64,000 nucleotides of DNA from Streptomyces sp. Edi4 (GCF_040253615.1 NZ_JBEJGY010000003.1:46562-110561); one strand, 5' to 3'. Positions 17,282-26,300 are shown, counted from the stretch's first letter. Numbers and translations are program-made. The notes: generated from the sequence alone by a model not told the origin.

Positions 17282-17313
17282 TCCAGCGGCGCTCGAGGGC
17301 CGCTGGGTACCAA
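17282..17313 (+). promoter_or_regulatory. SARP-type promoter for the HxQ glycosylase gene
   Basis: Heptamers TCCAGCG and TCGAGGG start 11 bp apart, then 8 bp, then TACCAA as -10. The predicted start is at or next to the in-frame ATG at 17320; the ribosome-site start lies 39 nt further on. Confidence 0.75.
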
Positions 17314-17358
17314 TGAACTATGACCCGGCGCAGCGCCGGCGAAGCACAGAGGAGTGTC

Positions 17359-18525
17359 ATGGATCGCGCCGTCCCAGTTCTGTCGTGGCCCGAGGTGTCT
17401 GCCCGGCGGCTGGAGAGGAGTGCCCTGTCGGCTCCGTCGAAGACGGCTGACCCTGCCGAGACAGTCGCCGCCCTGTGCGGCGCGCACGCCCAGGTGCTCT
17501 CCGCGGCCGAACTCTCCATCGCCATGCGGATCGACGGTGCCACCCGCGGCGATGTCCGCAGCGCGCTGTGGGATCGGCGCAGCCTGGTCAAGATGCACGG
17601 CCCGCGCGGCACGGTGCACCTGCTGCCCACCGCCGACCTGCCGATGTGGATCGGGGCGCTGGGCTCGATGCCGGCCACCGCGAGCCCGTTCGCCGTGGAC
17701 GCACGGATGACGCCGGCGCAGACCGACGAGGTCGTGGCGGCCATCGGGGACGTGCTGGCGTCCGCCGAGCTGACCATCGACGAGCTCAGTGAGGCCGTCG
17801 TAGCGGCGACCGGGCCGTGGGCCGGCGATCTCGTGATGCCCGCCTTCCAGGGCATGTGGCCCCGCTGGCGGCAGGCCATGACGCTCTCCGGGCACCGTGG
17901 AGTGCTGTGTTTCGGCCCGAATCGGGGCCGCAAGGTGACATACACCAACCCACAGCGCTTCCTGCCCGGTTTCCGCCCCCTCGAAGGGCGCGCCGCCCAG
18001 GCGCGGTTGGTGCACCGCTATCTGCACGCCTACGGCCCCGCCACGGCACAGAACTTCGCCCAGTGGCTCAGCATCCCGCGCGGCTGGGCGGCCGAACTGT
18101 TCCGCTCCCTGGAGGGGGCGATCGAGCAGGTCGATCTCGGCGGCACGGCCTGCTGGGTGAACGCGGGCGACACCACGATGGCGTCGTCTCCCCCGCGCGG
18201 GGTGCGTCTGCTGCCGTACTTCGACGCCTACGTGGTGGCCGGGCGCCCCCGCGACCTGCTCTTCCCCGGCCGGGCGGCCGAACGTGCCCTGGTCCCCAGT
18301 GGCCAGGCGGGCAACTACCCCGTGCTGCTGATCGACGGAACGGTCGCGGGTGTCTGGCACCAGCGCCGCTCCGGGCGCAGGATTCACGTCACCGTGGAAC
18401 CGCTCACCCCGCTCGGCCCCGCCGCGCTCGCCGAGCTCGACGAGGAGATCGAACGCGTGGGCGCGATCCTGGAGGGCAAGCCCGAACTCACCATCGGGAC
18501 GGTGACCACGGGGGCCCACGCGTGA
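17359..18525 (+). CDS. AlkZ-family DNA glycosylase-like protein with HxQ motif; probable self-resistance, copy 2
   Basis: A 388-residue HTH_42-family protein, clearly related to but divergent from the two QxQ copies here. Where AlkZ has QxQ, this one reads GAHAQ (His43, Gln45). Other blocks are MHGPRGTVHLLP, RYLHAYGPATAQNF and LLPYFDAYVVAGR. A changed catalytic pair may mean another adduct specificity. The ATG at 17359 has an AGAGGAG site; the ATG at 17320 (13 codons upstream) matches the predicted transcript start and is an alternative leaderless start. It is followed by a hairpin terminator and stands as a single transcription unit. Confidence 0.85.
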   Translation: MDRAVPVLSWPEVSARRLERSALSAPSKTADPAETVAALCGAHAQVLSAAELSIAMRIDGATRGDVRSALWDRRSLVKMHGPRGTVHLLPTADLPMWIGALGSMPATASPFAVDARMTPAQTDEVVAAIGDVLASAELTIDELSEAVVAATGPWAGDLVMPAFQGMWPRWRQAMTLSGHRGVLCFGPNRGRKVTYTNPQRFLPGFRPLEGRAAQARLVHRYLHAYGPATAQNFAQWLSIPRGWAAELFRSLEGAIEQVDLGGTACWVNAGDTTMASSPPRGVRLLPYFDAYVVAGRPRDLLFPGRAAERALVPSGQAGNYPVLLIDGTVAGVWHQRRSGRRIHVTVEPLTPLGPAALAELDEEIERVGAILEGKPELTIGTVTTGAHA

Positions 18526-18552
18526 GGCTCCGGGAAGAACGGGGACCGGAAC

Positions 18553-18587
18553 CGAGGGGCCCCCGGACCGACAGGTCGGGGCCCTCG
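18553..18587 (+). terminator. Hairpin terminator after the HxQ glycosylase gene
   Basis: G+C-rich inverted repeat CGAGGGGCCC with GGGCCCTCG, with a further inner pairing, 28 bp after the stop codon. Confidence 0.6.
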
Positions 18588-18621
18588 CGGCGAACACCGG
18601 AGCGACTGCCTCCGGTCTGAC

Positions 18622-18653
18622 GCGAGTGCCCCTCGAGGCATCTGCCACAGACT
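18622..18653 (+). promoter_or_regulatory. SARP-type promoter for the MFS exporter gene
   Basis: Heptamers GCGAGTG and TCGAGGC start 11 bp apart, then 8 bp, then CAGACT as -10, about 45 bp before the ATG at 18697. Confidence 0.65.
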
Positions 18654-18696
18654 CGCGAAGTCACCCCCATCCCTCACAGGAGAGGTCAAGAGGCCC

Positions 18697-20322
18697 ATGA
18701 GCTCCGCCAGTGAAGCAGCGGCGCCCCCCGCTGCGGACCCCCGGCGCTGGGTAGCCCTGGCCGTGTTGCTGACCGCAACTCTGCTGGACCTACTCGACGC
18801 GACCATCATCAACATCGCGATCCCGAGCATTCAACATGACACCGGTGCCTCCAACACGGCTGTCCAGTGGATCACGGCGGGCTACACGCTCTCGTTCGCC
18901 GTCGGACTCATCACCGGTGGCCGGCTCGGCGACATCTTCGGCCGCAAGAAGATCTTCCTGATCGCCATGGCCGGGTTCACCCTCGCCTCGGCGCTCTCCG
19001 GCCTGGCCGTCGGCCCCGACATGCTGATCGCGACCCGCGTCCTACAGGGCCTCATGGCCGCCCTCATGGTGCCGCAGGTGCTCGCGATCATGCAGGTCAC
19101 CTTCGCTCCGCAGGAGATGGGCAAGGCTTTCGGCATGTTCGGTGCCGTCAGCGGCATCGGTGCCGTCTCCGGGCCCGTCATCGGCGCGCTGCTCACCGAG
19201 TGGAACCTGTTCGGCCTGGAATGGCGCCCGATCTTCCTGGTCAACGTCCCCCTGGGCATCATCGGCCTGATCCTGGGCCGGCGCTGCCTGACCGAGTCGA
19301 AGGCGCCCTCGGCGCCACGACTCGACCTCGGGGGCATCGCCCTGGCCACGCTCGGCATGCTGATGCTGCTGTATCCGCTGACCCGCGGTCAGGAACTGGG
19401 CTGGCCCGCCTGGACCCTGGTGTGCATGCCGGCGAGCCTTGTCGTCTTCGGCGTTTTCGTGCTCCACCAGCGCGCCAAGATCAGCCGCCACGGATTCCCC
19501 CTCGTCGAGCTGTCGCTGTTCAAGGTCAGGAGCTTCGCGGCGGGCATCACCGTACAGCTGATCTTCGGTACGTCCTTCGGTCTCTTCTCCCTCACCGGGG
19601 CCCTGTACATGCAGATCGGCCTGGGCTGGACGCCGCTGCACGCCGCGCTGACCAGCCTCATCTTCGGCGTGACCATGGCCGTCTCGGCGCTGATGTCGAT
19701 CCAGAAGCTGGTGCCCAGGTTCGGCCGCAAGGTGCTGCAGGGCGGCGCGCTGCTGCTGATGGCCGGCCTGGCGGACTACGGCTGGCTGGCGGACCGGCAT
19801 GGTACGGGCATCACGTCCGCACAGCTGATCGTGCCGCTCATCGTCGCCGGTGCAGGGCTGGGAATGATCATGGCCCCGCTGACCAGCGCGGTGCTCTCCG
19901 AAGTGCCGGGCGAACACGCGGGTTCCGCGTCCGGGCTCGTCAACACGGTCAACCAGCTCGGTCTTTCGCTCGGTCTCGGCCTCACCTCGGTGGCGTTCTT
20001 CAACGTCGCGAAGAGCAAGGCCGGGGGGTCCACGACGGCCGGTGAGCCATTCGTCGGTGCCTTCACTCACTCGCTGTGGTGGGTGGCCGGGGGAATGGCG
20101 CTGGCCTTCCTCCTGATGTTCGCCCTGCCCAGGGCGGCGCAGTCGCAGTTCGCGGTTCCCGAGCCGGACGGCTCCGGTGACACGGCGCAGGCGGCCGAGT
20201 CAGTTCCGGCGCCGGCCGATGAGTCCGTCTCCGGGCCGGTCGCGCGGGCGGATCCCGCTCCCGGGAAGGCCGATCGCGGTTCCGGGGAGAGCGAGCCCGC
20301 CCCAGCCCTGCGCACCACCTGA
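18697..20322 (+). CDS. MFS drug exporter, DHA2 (EmrB/QacA) family, 14 TM segments
   Basis: A 541-residue proton-driven exporter. Features are TM1 with DLLDATIINIAIPSI (motif D1-like), the loop GGRLGDIFGRKK (motif A), and a motif C-like GAVSGIGAVSGPVIG. Hydrophobic segments fit 14 helices and end near residue 480; the last 60 residues are a Pro/Ala/Glu-rich cytoplasmic tail. DHA2 pumps in aromatic polyketide clusters export the product and give self-resistance. The ATG follows AGGAGAGG. The gene is flanked by its own SARP-type promoter and a strong terminator. Confidence 0.92.
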   Translation: MSSASEAAAPPAADPRRWVALAVLLTATLLDLLDATIINIAIPSIQHDTGASNTAVQWITAGYTLSFAVGLITGGRLGDIFGRKKIFLIAMAGFTLASALSGLAVGPDMLIATRVLQGLMAALMVPQVLAIMQVTFAPQEMGKAFGMFGAVSGIGAVSGPVIGALLTEWNLFGLEWRPIFLVNVPLGIIGLILGRRCLTESKAPSAPRLDLGGIALATLGMLMLLYPLTRGQELGWPAWTLVCMPASLVVFGVFVLHQRAKISRHGFPLVELSLFKVRSFAAGITVQLIFGTSFGLFSLTGALYMQIGLGWTPLHAALTSLIFGVTMAVSALMSIQKLVPRFGRKVLQGGALLLMAGLADYGWLADRHGTGITSAQLIVPLIVAGAGLGMIMAPLTSAVLSEVPGEHAGSASGLVNTVNQLGLSLGLGLTSVAFFNVAKSKAGGSTTAGEPFVGAFTHSLWWVAGGMALAFLLMFALPRAAQSQFAVPEPDGSGDTAQAAESVPAPADESVSGPVARADPAPGKADRGSGESEPAPALRTT

Positions 20323-20346
20323 AACAGACGGGTCCGCTGAACGACG

Positions 20347-20387
20347 ACTGCGGTCCACCGACTCGAAGGAGTCCGGTGGACCGCAGT
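20347..20387 (+). terminator. Rho-independent terminator after the MFS gene
   Basis: Near-perfect inverted repeat of about 18 bp (ACTGCGGTCCACCG with its complement) closed by GAAG and followed by CTTTGT. Confidence 0.85.
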
Positions 20388-20493
20388 CTTTGTGGGACCG
20401 GCCCGCGGCGTCAGCGCGGTGCGCAGTCCTTGGGGGACCGGCCGTCGGCGTCGCAGCGGTTCCGGGCGGCACGCCGTCGGCGGCCGTGCGGGG

Positions 20494-21216
20494 TCACCAG
20501 GCCACCGTGCCGCCGTCGTTGATGAACACGCCGGTCGGGCCGTCGGCGTCCAGCGTGGCGACCCGGACCTCGACGGCCGAGCCTTCCACGGCCGTCAGCA
20601 CGCCCACGCCGTGGTTGATGTCGGTGGCGACGAACCCCGGCGAGCAAGCGTTGACCTTGATGGACGTGCCCCGCAGCTCGTTCGCGTAGAGCACGGTCAG
20701 CATATTCACCGCCGCCTTCGAGAGGGAGTAGCCGGTGATCGCCGGGATCTCGGAGCCTGCCAGCCAGGCCGGAATCCCCATCTCGCTGGAGACGTTGACG
20801 ATCCGGCCCGCCGACGAGCGACGCAGCAGCGGCAGCAACGCGTTGGTGACCGCGATCAGGCCGTACACATTGGTCTCGAAGGTGGTCCGCAGCGCGTCGA
20901 GACAGACCTCGCTCGGCTGGGCCGCCGGCCATTCGACGTTGACCCCGGCGTTGTTCACCAGAATGTCCAGGCGGCCGTACCGCTCGCCCACGTGGCGCGC
21001 GGCCGCGGCGACCGAGGCGGGATCCGTGACGTCCAGCTGAACGAAGTGCGCGTCGGTGCCCTCGTCGCGCAGCGCCTTCACCGCGGACTCGCCGCGGGCC
21101 CGGTCGCGGGCGCCCACCAGGACGGTCGCGCCCAGCGCGCCCAGACGTCGCGCGGCCTCGTACCCAATGCCCTTGTTGGCCCCGGTGATCAGGGAAATCC
21201 TCGATGTGGCAGTCAT
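20494..21216 (-). CDS. Short-chain dehydrogenase/reductase (SDR)
   Basis: A 240-residue classical SDR. The cofactor motif TGANKGIGYEAA is near residue 11, NNAG near 87, and the catalytic YSLSK follows SSEMG; a C-terminal FINDGGTVAW replaces the more usual DGG ending. It resembles carbonyl-reductase-like SDRs and probably reduces a ketone or oxidises an alcohol on the aglycone. There is no ribosome site before the ATG at 21216. A SARP-type promoter immediately upstream predicts a leaderless message. Its substrate cannot be inferred. Confidence 0.8.
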   Translation of the reverse strand: MTATSRISLITGANKGIGYEAARRLGALGATVLVGARDRARGESAVKALRDEGTDAHFVQLDVTDPASVAAAARHVGERYGRLDILVNNAGVNVEWPAAQPSEVCLDALRTTFETNVYGLIAVTNALLPLLRRSSAGRIVNVSSEMGIPAWLAGSEIPAITGYSLSKAAVNMLTVLYANELRGTSIKVNACSPGFVATDINHGVGVLTAVEGSAVEVRVATLDADGPTGVFINDGGTVAW

Positions 21217-21222
21217 GGGTGG

Positions 21223-21254
21223 AGGGTGACAGGCGGCCCTAGGGCGCGGCTGGT
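21223..21254 (-). promoter_or_regulatory. SARP-type promoter for the SDR gene
   Basis: Minus-strand heptamers ACCAGCC and CCTAGGG start 11 bp apart, then 8 bp, then CACCCT; the ATG lies 6 nt later, predicting a leaderless transcript. The heptamers are weaker than average. Confidence 0.45.
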
Positions 21255-21285
21255 CCGCGGCTCGGCGGGGACGCGGCGGGCACGC

Positions 21286-21334
21286 GCGCGGGGAGGGGCC
21301 ACCGGCTCCGGCCGGTGGCCCCTCCCCGTGCGCG
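21286..21334 (-). terminator. Hairpin terminator of the O-methyltransferase operon
   Basis: Long inverted repeat GGGGAGGGGCCACCGG with CCGGTGGCCCCTCCCC, extended by GCGC arms, just after the minus-strand stop at 21341. Confidence 0.8.
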
Positions 21335-21340
21335 ACCGCG

Positions 21341-22363
21341 TCAGACCGCGTCGTCCGTGGGCCGCGCCTCAACGATGCTCAGTGACGACTCCGTGCCGAT
21401 GATGCGGTCGACCCGGAACCCGGCCTCGGTGAGCAGCGCGACGTACTCCTGCTGCGTCCGCTCCTGGCCTCCGGCCATGATCAGCATGGCCAGGTCGAAC
21501 GCCTTGCTGGGGTGCGGGGCGTTGCCCGCGGGGATGACCCGCTCGATCAGGAGCAGCGTGCCGCCCGGCTTCAGGGCCTTGCGGATGCCGCCGAGGATCG
21601 TGACGACCTCGTTGTCGGTCCAGCCGTGCAGCACCGACTTCATCGTATAGAGATCGCCGCCGGCGGGGATGTCGCCGAAGATGTCGCCGCCGACGACCTC
21701 GACGCGGTCCTGGAGCCCGGCGTCCTCGACGCGGTTGCGCTCGACGACGTGCGGCAGGTCGAACAGCACACCGGTGGCCCCGGGGTTGCCGCCCAGAACG
21801 GTGACGAGCAGGGTGCCGTCTCCCCCGCCCACGTCGACGATCCGGCCCGCACCGGCGAAGTCGTACGCCTGGACGATCGCGGCGAGTTCCACCCGGCTGT
21901 GCTCGTGCATCGCGGTGTCGAAGTCGGCGCCCTCCTCCGGGTGATCCTTGAGGTACTCCCAGACGGGCTGCCCGAACGCCTTGGCGAAGGTTCCCTCACC
22001 GGTGCGCAGGGCGTGCTCGGCGTACTGGAAGGTCCTGGCGGTCAGCCTGCCCTGCTGCGCCACCGTCGTGCGCACCGAGAGCGGGTGGTCCGACCGGAGG
22101 CGCTCGCCTGCCTCCGTCAGCGCGAAGCGGCCGGTGGAGTCCTGCGTGAACACTCCGCAGCCCGCGAGGGTGCGCAGCAGGCGGTGCAGGCTCGGAGCGT
22201 GGGTGCCGGTGGGGCCGGCCAGCTCCGCCGCCGAGAGCGGGCCGTCCGCGAGCAGGTCGGCCACCTTCAGCTCGGCCGCCAGATGGAGCGCGCTGGCGTA
22301 GATGATGCCGTCGCCGAGCTCGAGGAGCCGGAGGCTGCCGTCCAGTTCAAGTTCGCTGCCCAT
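21341..22363 (-). CDS. SAM-dependent O-methyltransferase (1 of 3)
   Basis: A 340-residue class I O-methyltransferase of the small-molecule (DnrK/TcmN type) family. It has an N-terminal winged-helix dimerisation domain (APSLHRLLRTLAG) and a Rossmann domain with the SAM motif VDVGGGDGTLL near residue 175 and the catalytic-region His in KSVLHGWTDNE. The ATG at 22363 has AAGGAGG upstream; an ATG at 22420, which overlaps the stop of the preceding gene (TGATG), is an alternative start that adds 19 residues. It is coupled to the second methyltransferase and probably methylates a phenol or sugar hydroxyl. Confidence 0.9.
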   Translation of the reverse strand: MGSELELDGSLRLLELGDGIIYASALHLAAELKVADLLADGPLSAAELAGPTGTHAPSLHRLLRTLAGCGVFTQDSTGRFALTEAGERLRSDHPLSVRTTVAQQGRLTARTFQYAEHALRTGEGTFAKAFGQPVWEYLKDHPEEGADFDTAMHEHSRVELAAIVQAYDFAGAGRIVDVGGGDGTLLVTVLGGNPGATGVLFDLPHVVERNRVEDAGLQDRVEVVGGDIFGDIPAGGDLYTMKSVLHGWTDNEVVTILGGIRKALKPGGTLLLIERVIPAGNAPHPSKAFDLAMLIMAGGQERTQQEYVALLTEAGFRVDRIIGTESSLSIVEARPTDDAV

Positions 22364-22419
22364 GGGCTGCTCGCCCTCCTTGGTGATGTCGGAGCCATGG
22401 AAGCCGAAGGGCGTCGCCA

Positions 22420-23463
22420 TCAGCGGGCCACCGCTTCCACGAGACTGTCGGGTCCCGAGCTGTGGATGACGCGGGTCAGACGCAGCCCCGAGCGGTCGAG
22501 CAGGTCACGGAACTCGGCTGCGGTGCGCTGTCGGCCCGTGGTGCCGACGAGCGTCTCCAGGTCGAGGAGTTTGGCGGCGGAGGGTTCGGGCCCGTCCGGG
22601 ACCACCGGTTCGCCCAGGAGCACGGTGGCGTGGTCGGGCATCGCCGCACGCACGTTGCGCAGGAGCTCCACCGAGCGGTCGTCGTCCCAGTCGTGCACGA
22701 CGGCCGTCAGGACGTAGGCGTCGGCTCCCGCGGGGACCTTCTCGAAGAAGGAGCCGCCGACCACTTCACAGCGGTCCGCGACGCCCGCGTCCGTCAGGAC
22801 GGAGGCTGACCGTTCGACCACGTCCGGCAGGTCGAGCAGGATGCCCCGCAGGTTCGGGTACGAGGAGAGGATTGCGGCCAGATAGGCGCCGTTGCCGCCG
22901 CCGATGTCGGCGACCGTGCCGAACCTGCCGAAGTCGTACGCCTCAAGGGTGGCGTAGATCGCGGAGGCGACCGAGGTCATCGCGCCGTCGAAGACGGCCG
23001 CTTCCTCGGGATGGGTGCGGTAGTAGTCGAACTGCGGCTCGCCGTGGGCCAGGTCGAAGGCGGGCTTCCCGGAGCACACGCTCTCGTACAGGTGGCTCCA
23101 GGCCGCGCGGTGGAAGTGGGAGGCGAAGTGGGTGGCCAGTCCCCGCAGGGAGGGGGAACGGTCGCTGCGCAGCAGTTCGCCCTGCGGGGTGAGCGCGAAG
23201 CGGCGCCCCGGCAGTTCCGTGAGCACACCGAAGTCCCCGACCACCCGCAGCACCCGGTACAGGCTGGGCGCGTGCGCTCCGACCTCGGCGGCGATCTCGT
23301 CCACGTGCCGGGGCCCGGCGGCCAGCACGTCCGCGACTCCGAGGCGCGCGACCACACCGATGGACTGGGTGACGAAACCTCCCATCAGCAGCGGCATCAG
23401 GGCTGTCTCGGGCACAGCCCCCGCCCGTGCCGGCGGGTCCAGCTCGCTTGCCGTGTCGGTCAT
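22420..23463 (-). CDS. SAM-dependent O-methyltransferase (2 of 3)
   Basis: A 347-residue O-methyltransferase of the same family as its downstream neighbour. The winged-helix region has APSLYRVLRVVGDFG, the SAM site ADIGGGNGAYLAA, and the catalytic-region His lies in TAVVHDWDDDRS. The ATG follows AAAGGGGACGAGG. It is the first gene of a two-gene operon driven by a SARP-type promoter that overlaps the end of the sugar 3-ketoreductase gene. Target hydroxyl unknown. Confidence 0.9.
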   Translation of the reverse strand: MTDTASELDPPARAGAVPETALMPLLMGGFVTQSIGVVARLGVADVLAAGPRHVDEIAAEVGAHAPSLYRVLRVVGDFGVLTELPGRRFALTPQGELLRSDRSPSLRGLATHFASHFHRAAWSHLYESVCSGKPAFDLAHGEPQFDYYRTHPEEAAVFDGAMTSVASAIYATLEAYDFGRFGTVADIGGGNGAYLAAILSSYPNLRGILLDLPDVVERSASVLTDAGVADRCEVVGGSFFEKVPAGADAYVLTAVVHDWDDDRSVELLRNVRAAMPDHATVLLGEPVVPDGPEPSAAKLLDLETLVGTTGRQRTAAEFRDLLDRSGLRLTRVIHSSGPDSLVEAVAR

Positions 23464-23507
23464 CGCCTCGTCCCCTTTGGTGGCACTGGCATTGCTCTGT
23501 CGCAGTC

Positions 23508-23539
23508 ACCATGAGGGAGGGGCCTCAACGGCCGGTCGA
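23508..23539 (-). promoter_or_regulatory. SARP-type promoter for the O-methyltransferase operon
   Basis: Minus-strand heptamers TCGACCG and TTGAGGC start 11 bp apart, then 8 bp, then CATGGT. The site straddles the stop codon of the 3-ketoreductase gene. Confidence 0.65.
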
Positions 23540-24514
23540 GGCCTGCTGCATTCGGCGAATGGTGTCGAGGAGCCGCGTCTGCTCCCGTACCGCGTCCGAG
23601 GGAGCCGTCCGGCGGCGTGCGGCGTCGCAGAAGGCCCGGACCGCGTTGGCCACTTGGTCGTCCGGCGCCACCTCGACGACCCTGCCCCCGGCCGCGTCCT
23701 CGAGACGGATCAGGGGGGCGTGGTCCGCGGGCGGGGTGAAGGCCCGCTCGACGGTGATACGGCCCGCGCTGCCCCACAACTCGTAGCTGCCGCGGTAGGC
23801 GTGGTCGAGGCCGAAGGACAGCTGGGCCGTGACGCCGCCGGAGGTGCACAGCAGCGCGGCCCCGGCCGTGTCCACCCGGTGTCCGCGCCCCCGGGCCACG
23901 GTCGCGCCGACGACGCGCAGCGCGGGCCCGAGGAAGTGGACCGCTGCTCTGACCGGGTAGACACCGGTGTCCCGCAGCGCTCCTCCGCCCAGCTCGGGAC
24001 GGTAGCGGATGTTGTCGTGCGGCAGTGCGGGCACGGCGAACACGGCCTGGAAGGCGCGGAGTTCACCGATCGCGCCGTCGTCGACCAGGGCCTGGACCGC
24101 GGCGTGCTGACCGTGGTGCGGGAACATCACGTTCTCCATCAGCGCCAGCCGCCGCTCGGCCGCGATCCGGAACAGCCGGTCCACCTCGTGCGGCGCGTCG
24201 GCGAGCGGCTTCTCGGCCAGCACGTGTTTCCCGGCACGCAGGGCGGCCTCAGCCCAGTGCGCGTGCAGGGACGCGGGCAACGGGATGTAGACCGCGTCGA
24301 CCTCCTCGCTGCTCAGCAGGGTGTCGTAGCCGTGCACCGCACGGCAGCCGTACGCGTGGGCCAGTGCGTCGGCTCCGGCCACGCGCCGGCTGGCCACCGC
24401 CGCCAGGCGGGCGCCGGGCTGCGCGGCGAAGGCGGGCAGCATCCTGCGTCGGGCGATGTCGGCGCAGCCCAGAACGCCGATGCGGACGGGGGCGGGGGGA
24501 TGGACGGTGGACAA
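23525..24514 (-). CDS. NDP-hexose 3-ketoreductase (Gfo/Idh/MocA family)
   Basis: A 329-residue oxidoreductase with the N-terminal nucleotide motif IGVLGCADIARR, the family motif AEKPLA near residue 100, and a C-terminal substrate domain with the DTGVYPVRAA helix. The closest class is the 3-ketoreductase that follows the 2,3-dehydratase in 2,6-dideoxysugar formation (OleW, UrdT-type). Together with the dehydratase at 11.7 kb it completes 2-deoxygenation. It starts at a TTG (24514) with a good GAAGGAG site. No SARP-type promoter was found directly upstream. Confidence 0.9.
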   Translation of the reverse strand: MSTVHPPAPVRIGVLGCADIARRRMLPAFAAQPGARLAAVASRRVAGADALAHAYGCRAVHGYDTLLSSEEVDAVYIPLPASLHAHWAEAALRAGKHVLAEKPLADAPHEVDRLFRIAAERRLALMENVMFPHHGQHAAVQALVDDGAIGELRAFQAVFAVPALPHDNIRYRPELGGGALRDTGVYPVRAAVHFLGPALRVVGATVARGRGHRVDTAGAALLCTSGGVTAQLSFGLDHAYRGSYELWGSAGRITVERAFTPPADHAPLIRLEDAAGGRVVEVAPDDQVANAVRAFCDAARRRTAPSDAVREQTRLLDTIRRMQQASTGR

Positions 24515-24634
24515 GACGGCTCCTTCGCTTTCGGGGGGCCCGGCTGTCAGGACACGCGGGTGTGGTCCCCGCGAGCCTTCGTATGGCGTTGGTGTCCTCT
24601 TGCGGTGTTGTCCTCCCGGCCGGAAGACCGCGGC

Positions 24635-24666
24635 TCGAGTGGCTGTCGAGCCAGGGGCCCGATGGT
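24635..24666 (+). promoter_or_regulatory. SARP-type promoter for the small protein at 24705
   Basis: Heptamers TCGAGTG and TCGAGCC start 11 bp apart, then 8 bp, then GATGGT as -10, about 39 bp before the ATG. Confidence 0.75.
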
Positions 24667-24704
24667 GGCGAGCCTGGGCGGCACGCCGAGTGAGGAGAGA
24701 TGAG

Positions 24705-25085
24705 ATGGGTCAGACGGCCACCGATGCCGAGGCCACGACGCAGTCACCGGTCGGCACCTGGAAGGAGGAGCTGTTCCTGGAGCGGGGGACGTACGCCAGC
24801 ACCCTGCGCTTCACCACGAACGGCAGAGCGCTGCTGCTGCGCGGCCCGCTTGCGGGGTGCGTGGGCGCGGGCAGCTGGACCGCGACGGGCGAGAACCGGT
24901 TCACCTTCCGGATCGCGGAGCTCGTCTACGAGGAGGACGGCACGTACACCGGGTGGGTGGACATCGAGCAGCACGTCGTGCTGGACGGTGACGTCTTCAC
25001 CAGTACCGGCAGCTCCCACGTCTACGACGCCGAGGACCACCTCCTGGACCGGGCCGAGGTCACGGCGCGCGGCACGCGGCACTGA
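24705..25085 (+). CDS. Small cluster protein of unknown function, paralogue 1
   Basis: A 126-residue soluble protein I cannot assign to a family. It opens with PVGTWKEEL, then alternating strand-like segments (STLRFTTNGRALLLRGPL, GAGSWTATGENRFTFRIAE, GWVDIEQHVVLDGDVFTSTG) and ends with SSHVYDAEDHLLDRA. The GTW opening and all-beta rhythm suggest a lipocalin-like barrel (inference). It is clearly paralogous to the 116-residue protein at 43942-44292, which shares GTW, the GRALLL/GQALLL strand, GAG.W, RIAE, GWVDI.QH and FTSTG.S.VYDA. Both have their own SARP-type promoter. The ATG has a GAGGAGAG site. It is followed by an O-methyltransferase gene. Confidence 0.75.
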   Translation: MGQTATDAEATTQSPVGTWKEELFLERGTYASTLRFTTNGRALLLRGPLAGCVGAGSWTATGENRFTFRIAELVYEEDGTYTGWVDIEQHVVLDGDVFTSTGSSHVYDAEDHLLDRAEVTARGTRH

Positions 25086-25230
25086 CCGGGGCCCAGCCGG
25101 CCCGCGGCCGGGACACCTGGTCTCATGCGGTGCGCGAGCGCCTCTGTGCCGTGGCTCATGCGGGCGCGGTCAGGGTGTTGCCGTGCCCGTCGACGGGCTC
25201 CTTCCCACCCCTCAACACTGGAGGCACACC

Positions 25231-26253
25231 ATGACTTCCGCTCAGCCCGACGCGAATGAACTGAGCGCCACGCTCTCGGAGCACATGAACGGCTACCTCT
25301 ACTCCGCTTCGCTCTACACGGTGACCCGCTTCGGTGTCGCCGATCATCTCGTCGACGGCCCCCGCACTCCGGCGGAGCTGGCCGAGCTGACCGGTGTCAA
25401 CGGTCCCCATCTGCACCGCATCCTGCGGTACTTGGCGACGCGGGAGGTCTTCCGCGAGGACGAGCAGGGCAGGTTCCACCTCACGGTGCTGGCCAACCTC
25501 CTGCGGCCCGGCGTGCCCGCGTCGCTGCACGACAGCTTCCTGATGCTGGGCAACGAGGAGCTGTACTGGAAGCCGATGGGCCGGCTGCACGAGACGGTAC
25601 GCACCGGGCACACCGTCTTCGACGACATGTACGGAGCCCAGTTCTTCCCGTACCTCCAGACGGTTCCCGAGCTGTCGACGCTGTTCAACTCCGGCACTGC
25701 CGGGTTCTCCCGCCAGTGGATCGAACAGATCGCCTCGAGTTACGCGTTCCCCGCGGGCGCGAAGGTGATCGACATCGGCGGCGGAAGGGGCGACCTGCTG
25801 CGGGGCGTCCTGGCGGTCAACCCCGAGATCACCGGTGCGCTGTACGACCAGGAGTCGGTCCTCGCCGAGCACCGTCTGGACGTGCCCGAGCTGGCCGGTC
25901 GCTGGAGCACCGAGGCGGGCAACTTCTTCGAGCGGGTACCGGCCGGATACGACTACTACTTCCTGAAGTCGGTGCTGCACGACTGGAGCGACGACGACTG
26001 CCTGCGCATCCTGAAGTCGGTGCGGGAGGGGATGCGCGAGGGCAGCCGACTGCTGGTCATCGACCCGGTCATCCCTCCGGGCAACGAGCCCGATGCCAGC
26101 AAGACCATCGACGCGATGATGATGGTCATCCACGACGGCAAGGAGCGCACCCAGGAGGATTTCGAGGAGATCCTCGGCAAGGGAGGCTTCAAGATCGAGC
26201 GGATCCTGCCGACACCCGGCCTGATGTCCGTCATCGAAGCCGTCGTCGCCTGA
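25231..26253 (+). CDS. SAM-dependent O-methyltransferase (3 of 3)
   Basis: A 340-residue member of the same O-methyltransferase family as the pair at 21.3-23.5 kb. The winged-helix domain has GPHLHRILRYLATREV, the SAM motif is IDIGGGRGDLLRG, and the catalytic-region His is in KSVLHDWSDDDC. The ATG at 25231 follows GGAGGCACACC. It may be read through from the small protein gene 145 bp upstream, as no clear promoter was seen between them. A hairpin terminator begins 3 bp after the stop. Confidence 0.9.
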   Translation: MTSAQPDANELSATLSEHMNGYLYSASLYTVTRFGVADHLVDGPRTPAELAELTGVNGPHLHRILRYLATREVFREDEQGRFHLTVLANLLRPGVPASLHDSFLMLGNEELYWKPMGRLHETVRTGHTVFDDMYGAQFFPYLQTVPELSTLFNSGTAGFSRQWIEQIASSYAFPAGAKVIDIGGGRGDLLRGVLAVNPEITGALYDQESVLAEHRLDVPELAGRWSTEAGNFFERVPAGYDYYFLKSVLHDWSDDDCLRILKSVREGMREGSRLLVIDPVIPPGNEPDASKTIDAMMMVIHDGKERTQEDFEEILGKGGFKIERILPTPGLMSVIEAVVA

Positions 26254-26255
26254 CC

Positions 26256-26300
26256 ACCTCTTGGCTCCGCGGCCGCGGCCGCGGAGCAGAGCCAAGAGGT
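26256..26300. terminator. Hairpin terminator between convergent genes
   Basis: Inverted repeat ACCTCTTGGCTC with GAGCCAAGAGGT enclosing a second G+C palindrome; serves the methyltransferase (plus) and possibly the VOC gene (minus). Confidence 0.8.

Noticed and set aside
20380..20450. Short direct repeat (CGCAGTC followed by TTG and GGGACCGGCC) after the first MFS gene
   Set aside because: Two imperfect copies only, no gene or promoter relation; probably chance or terminator duplication.
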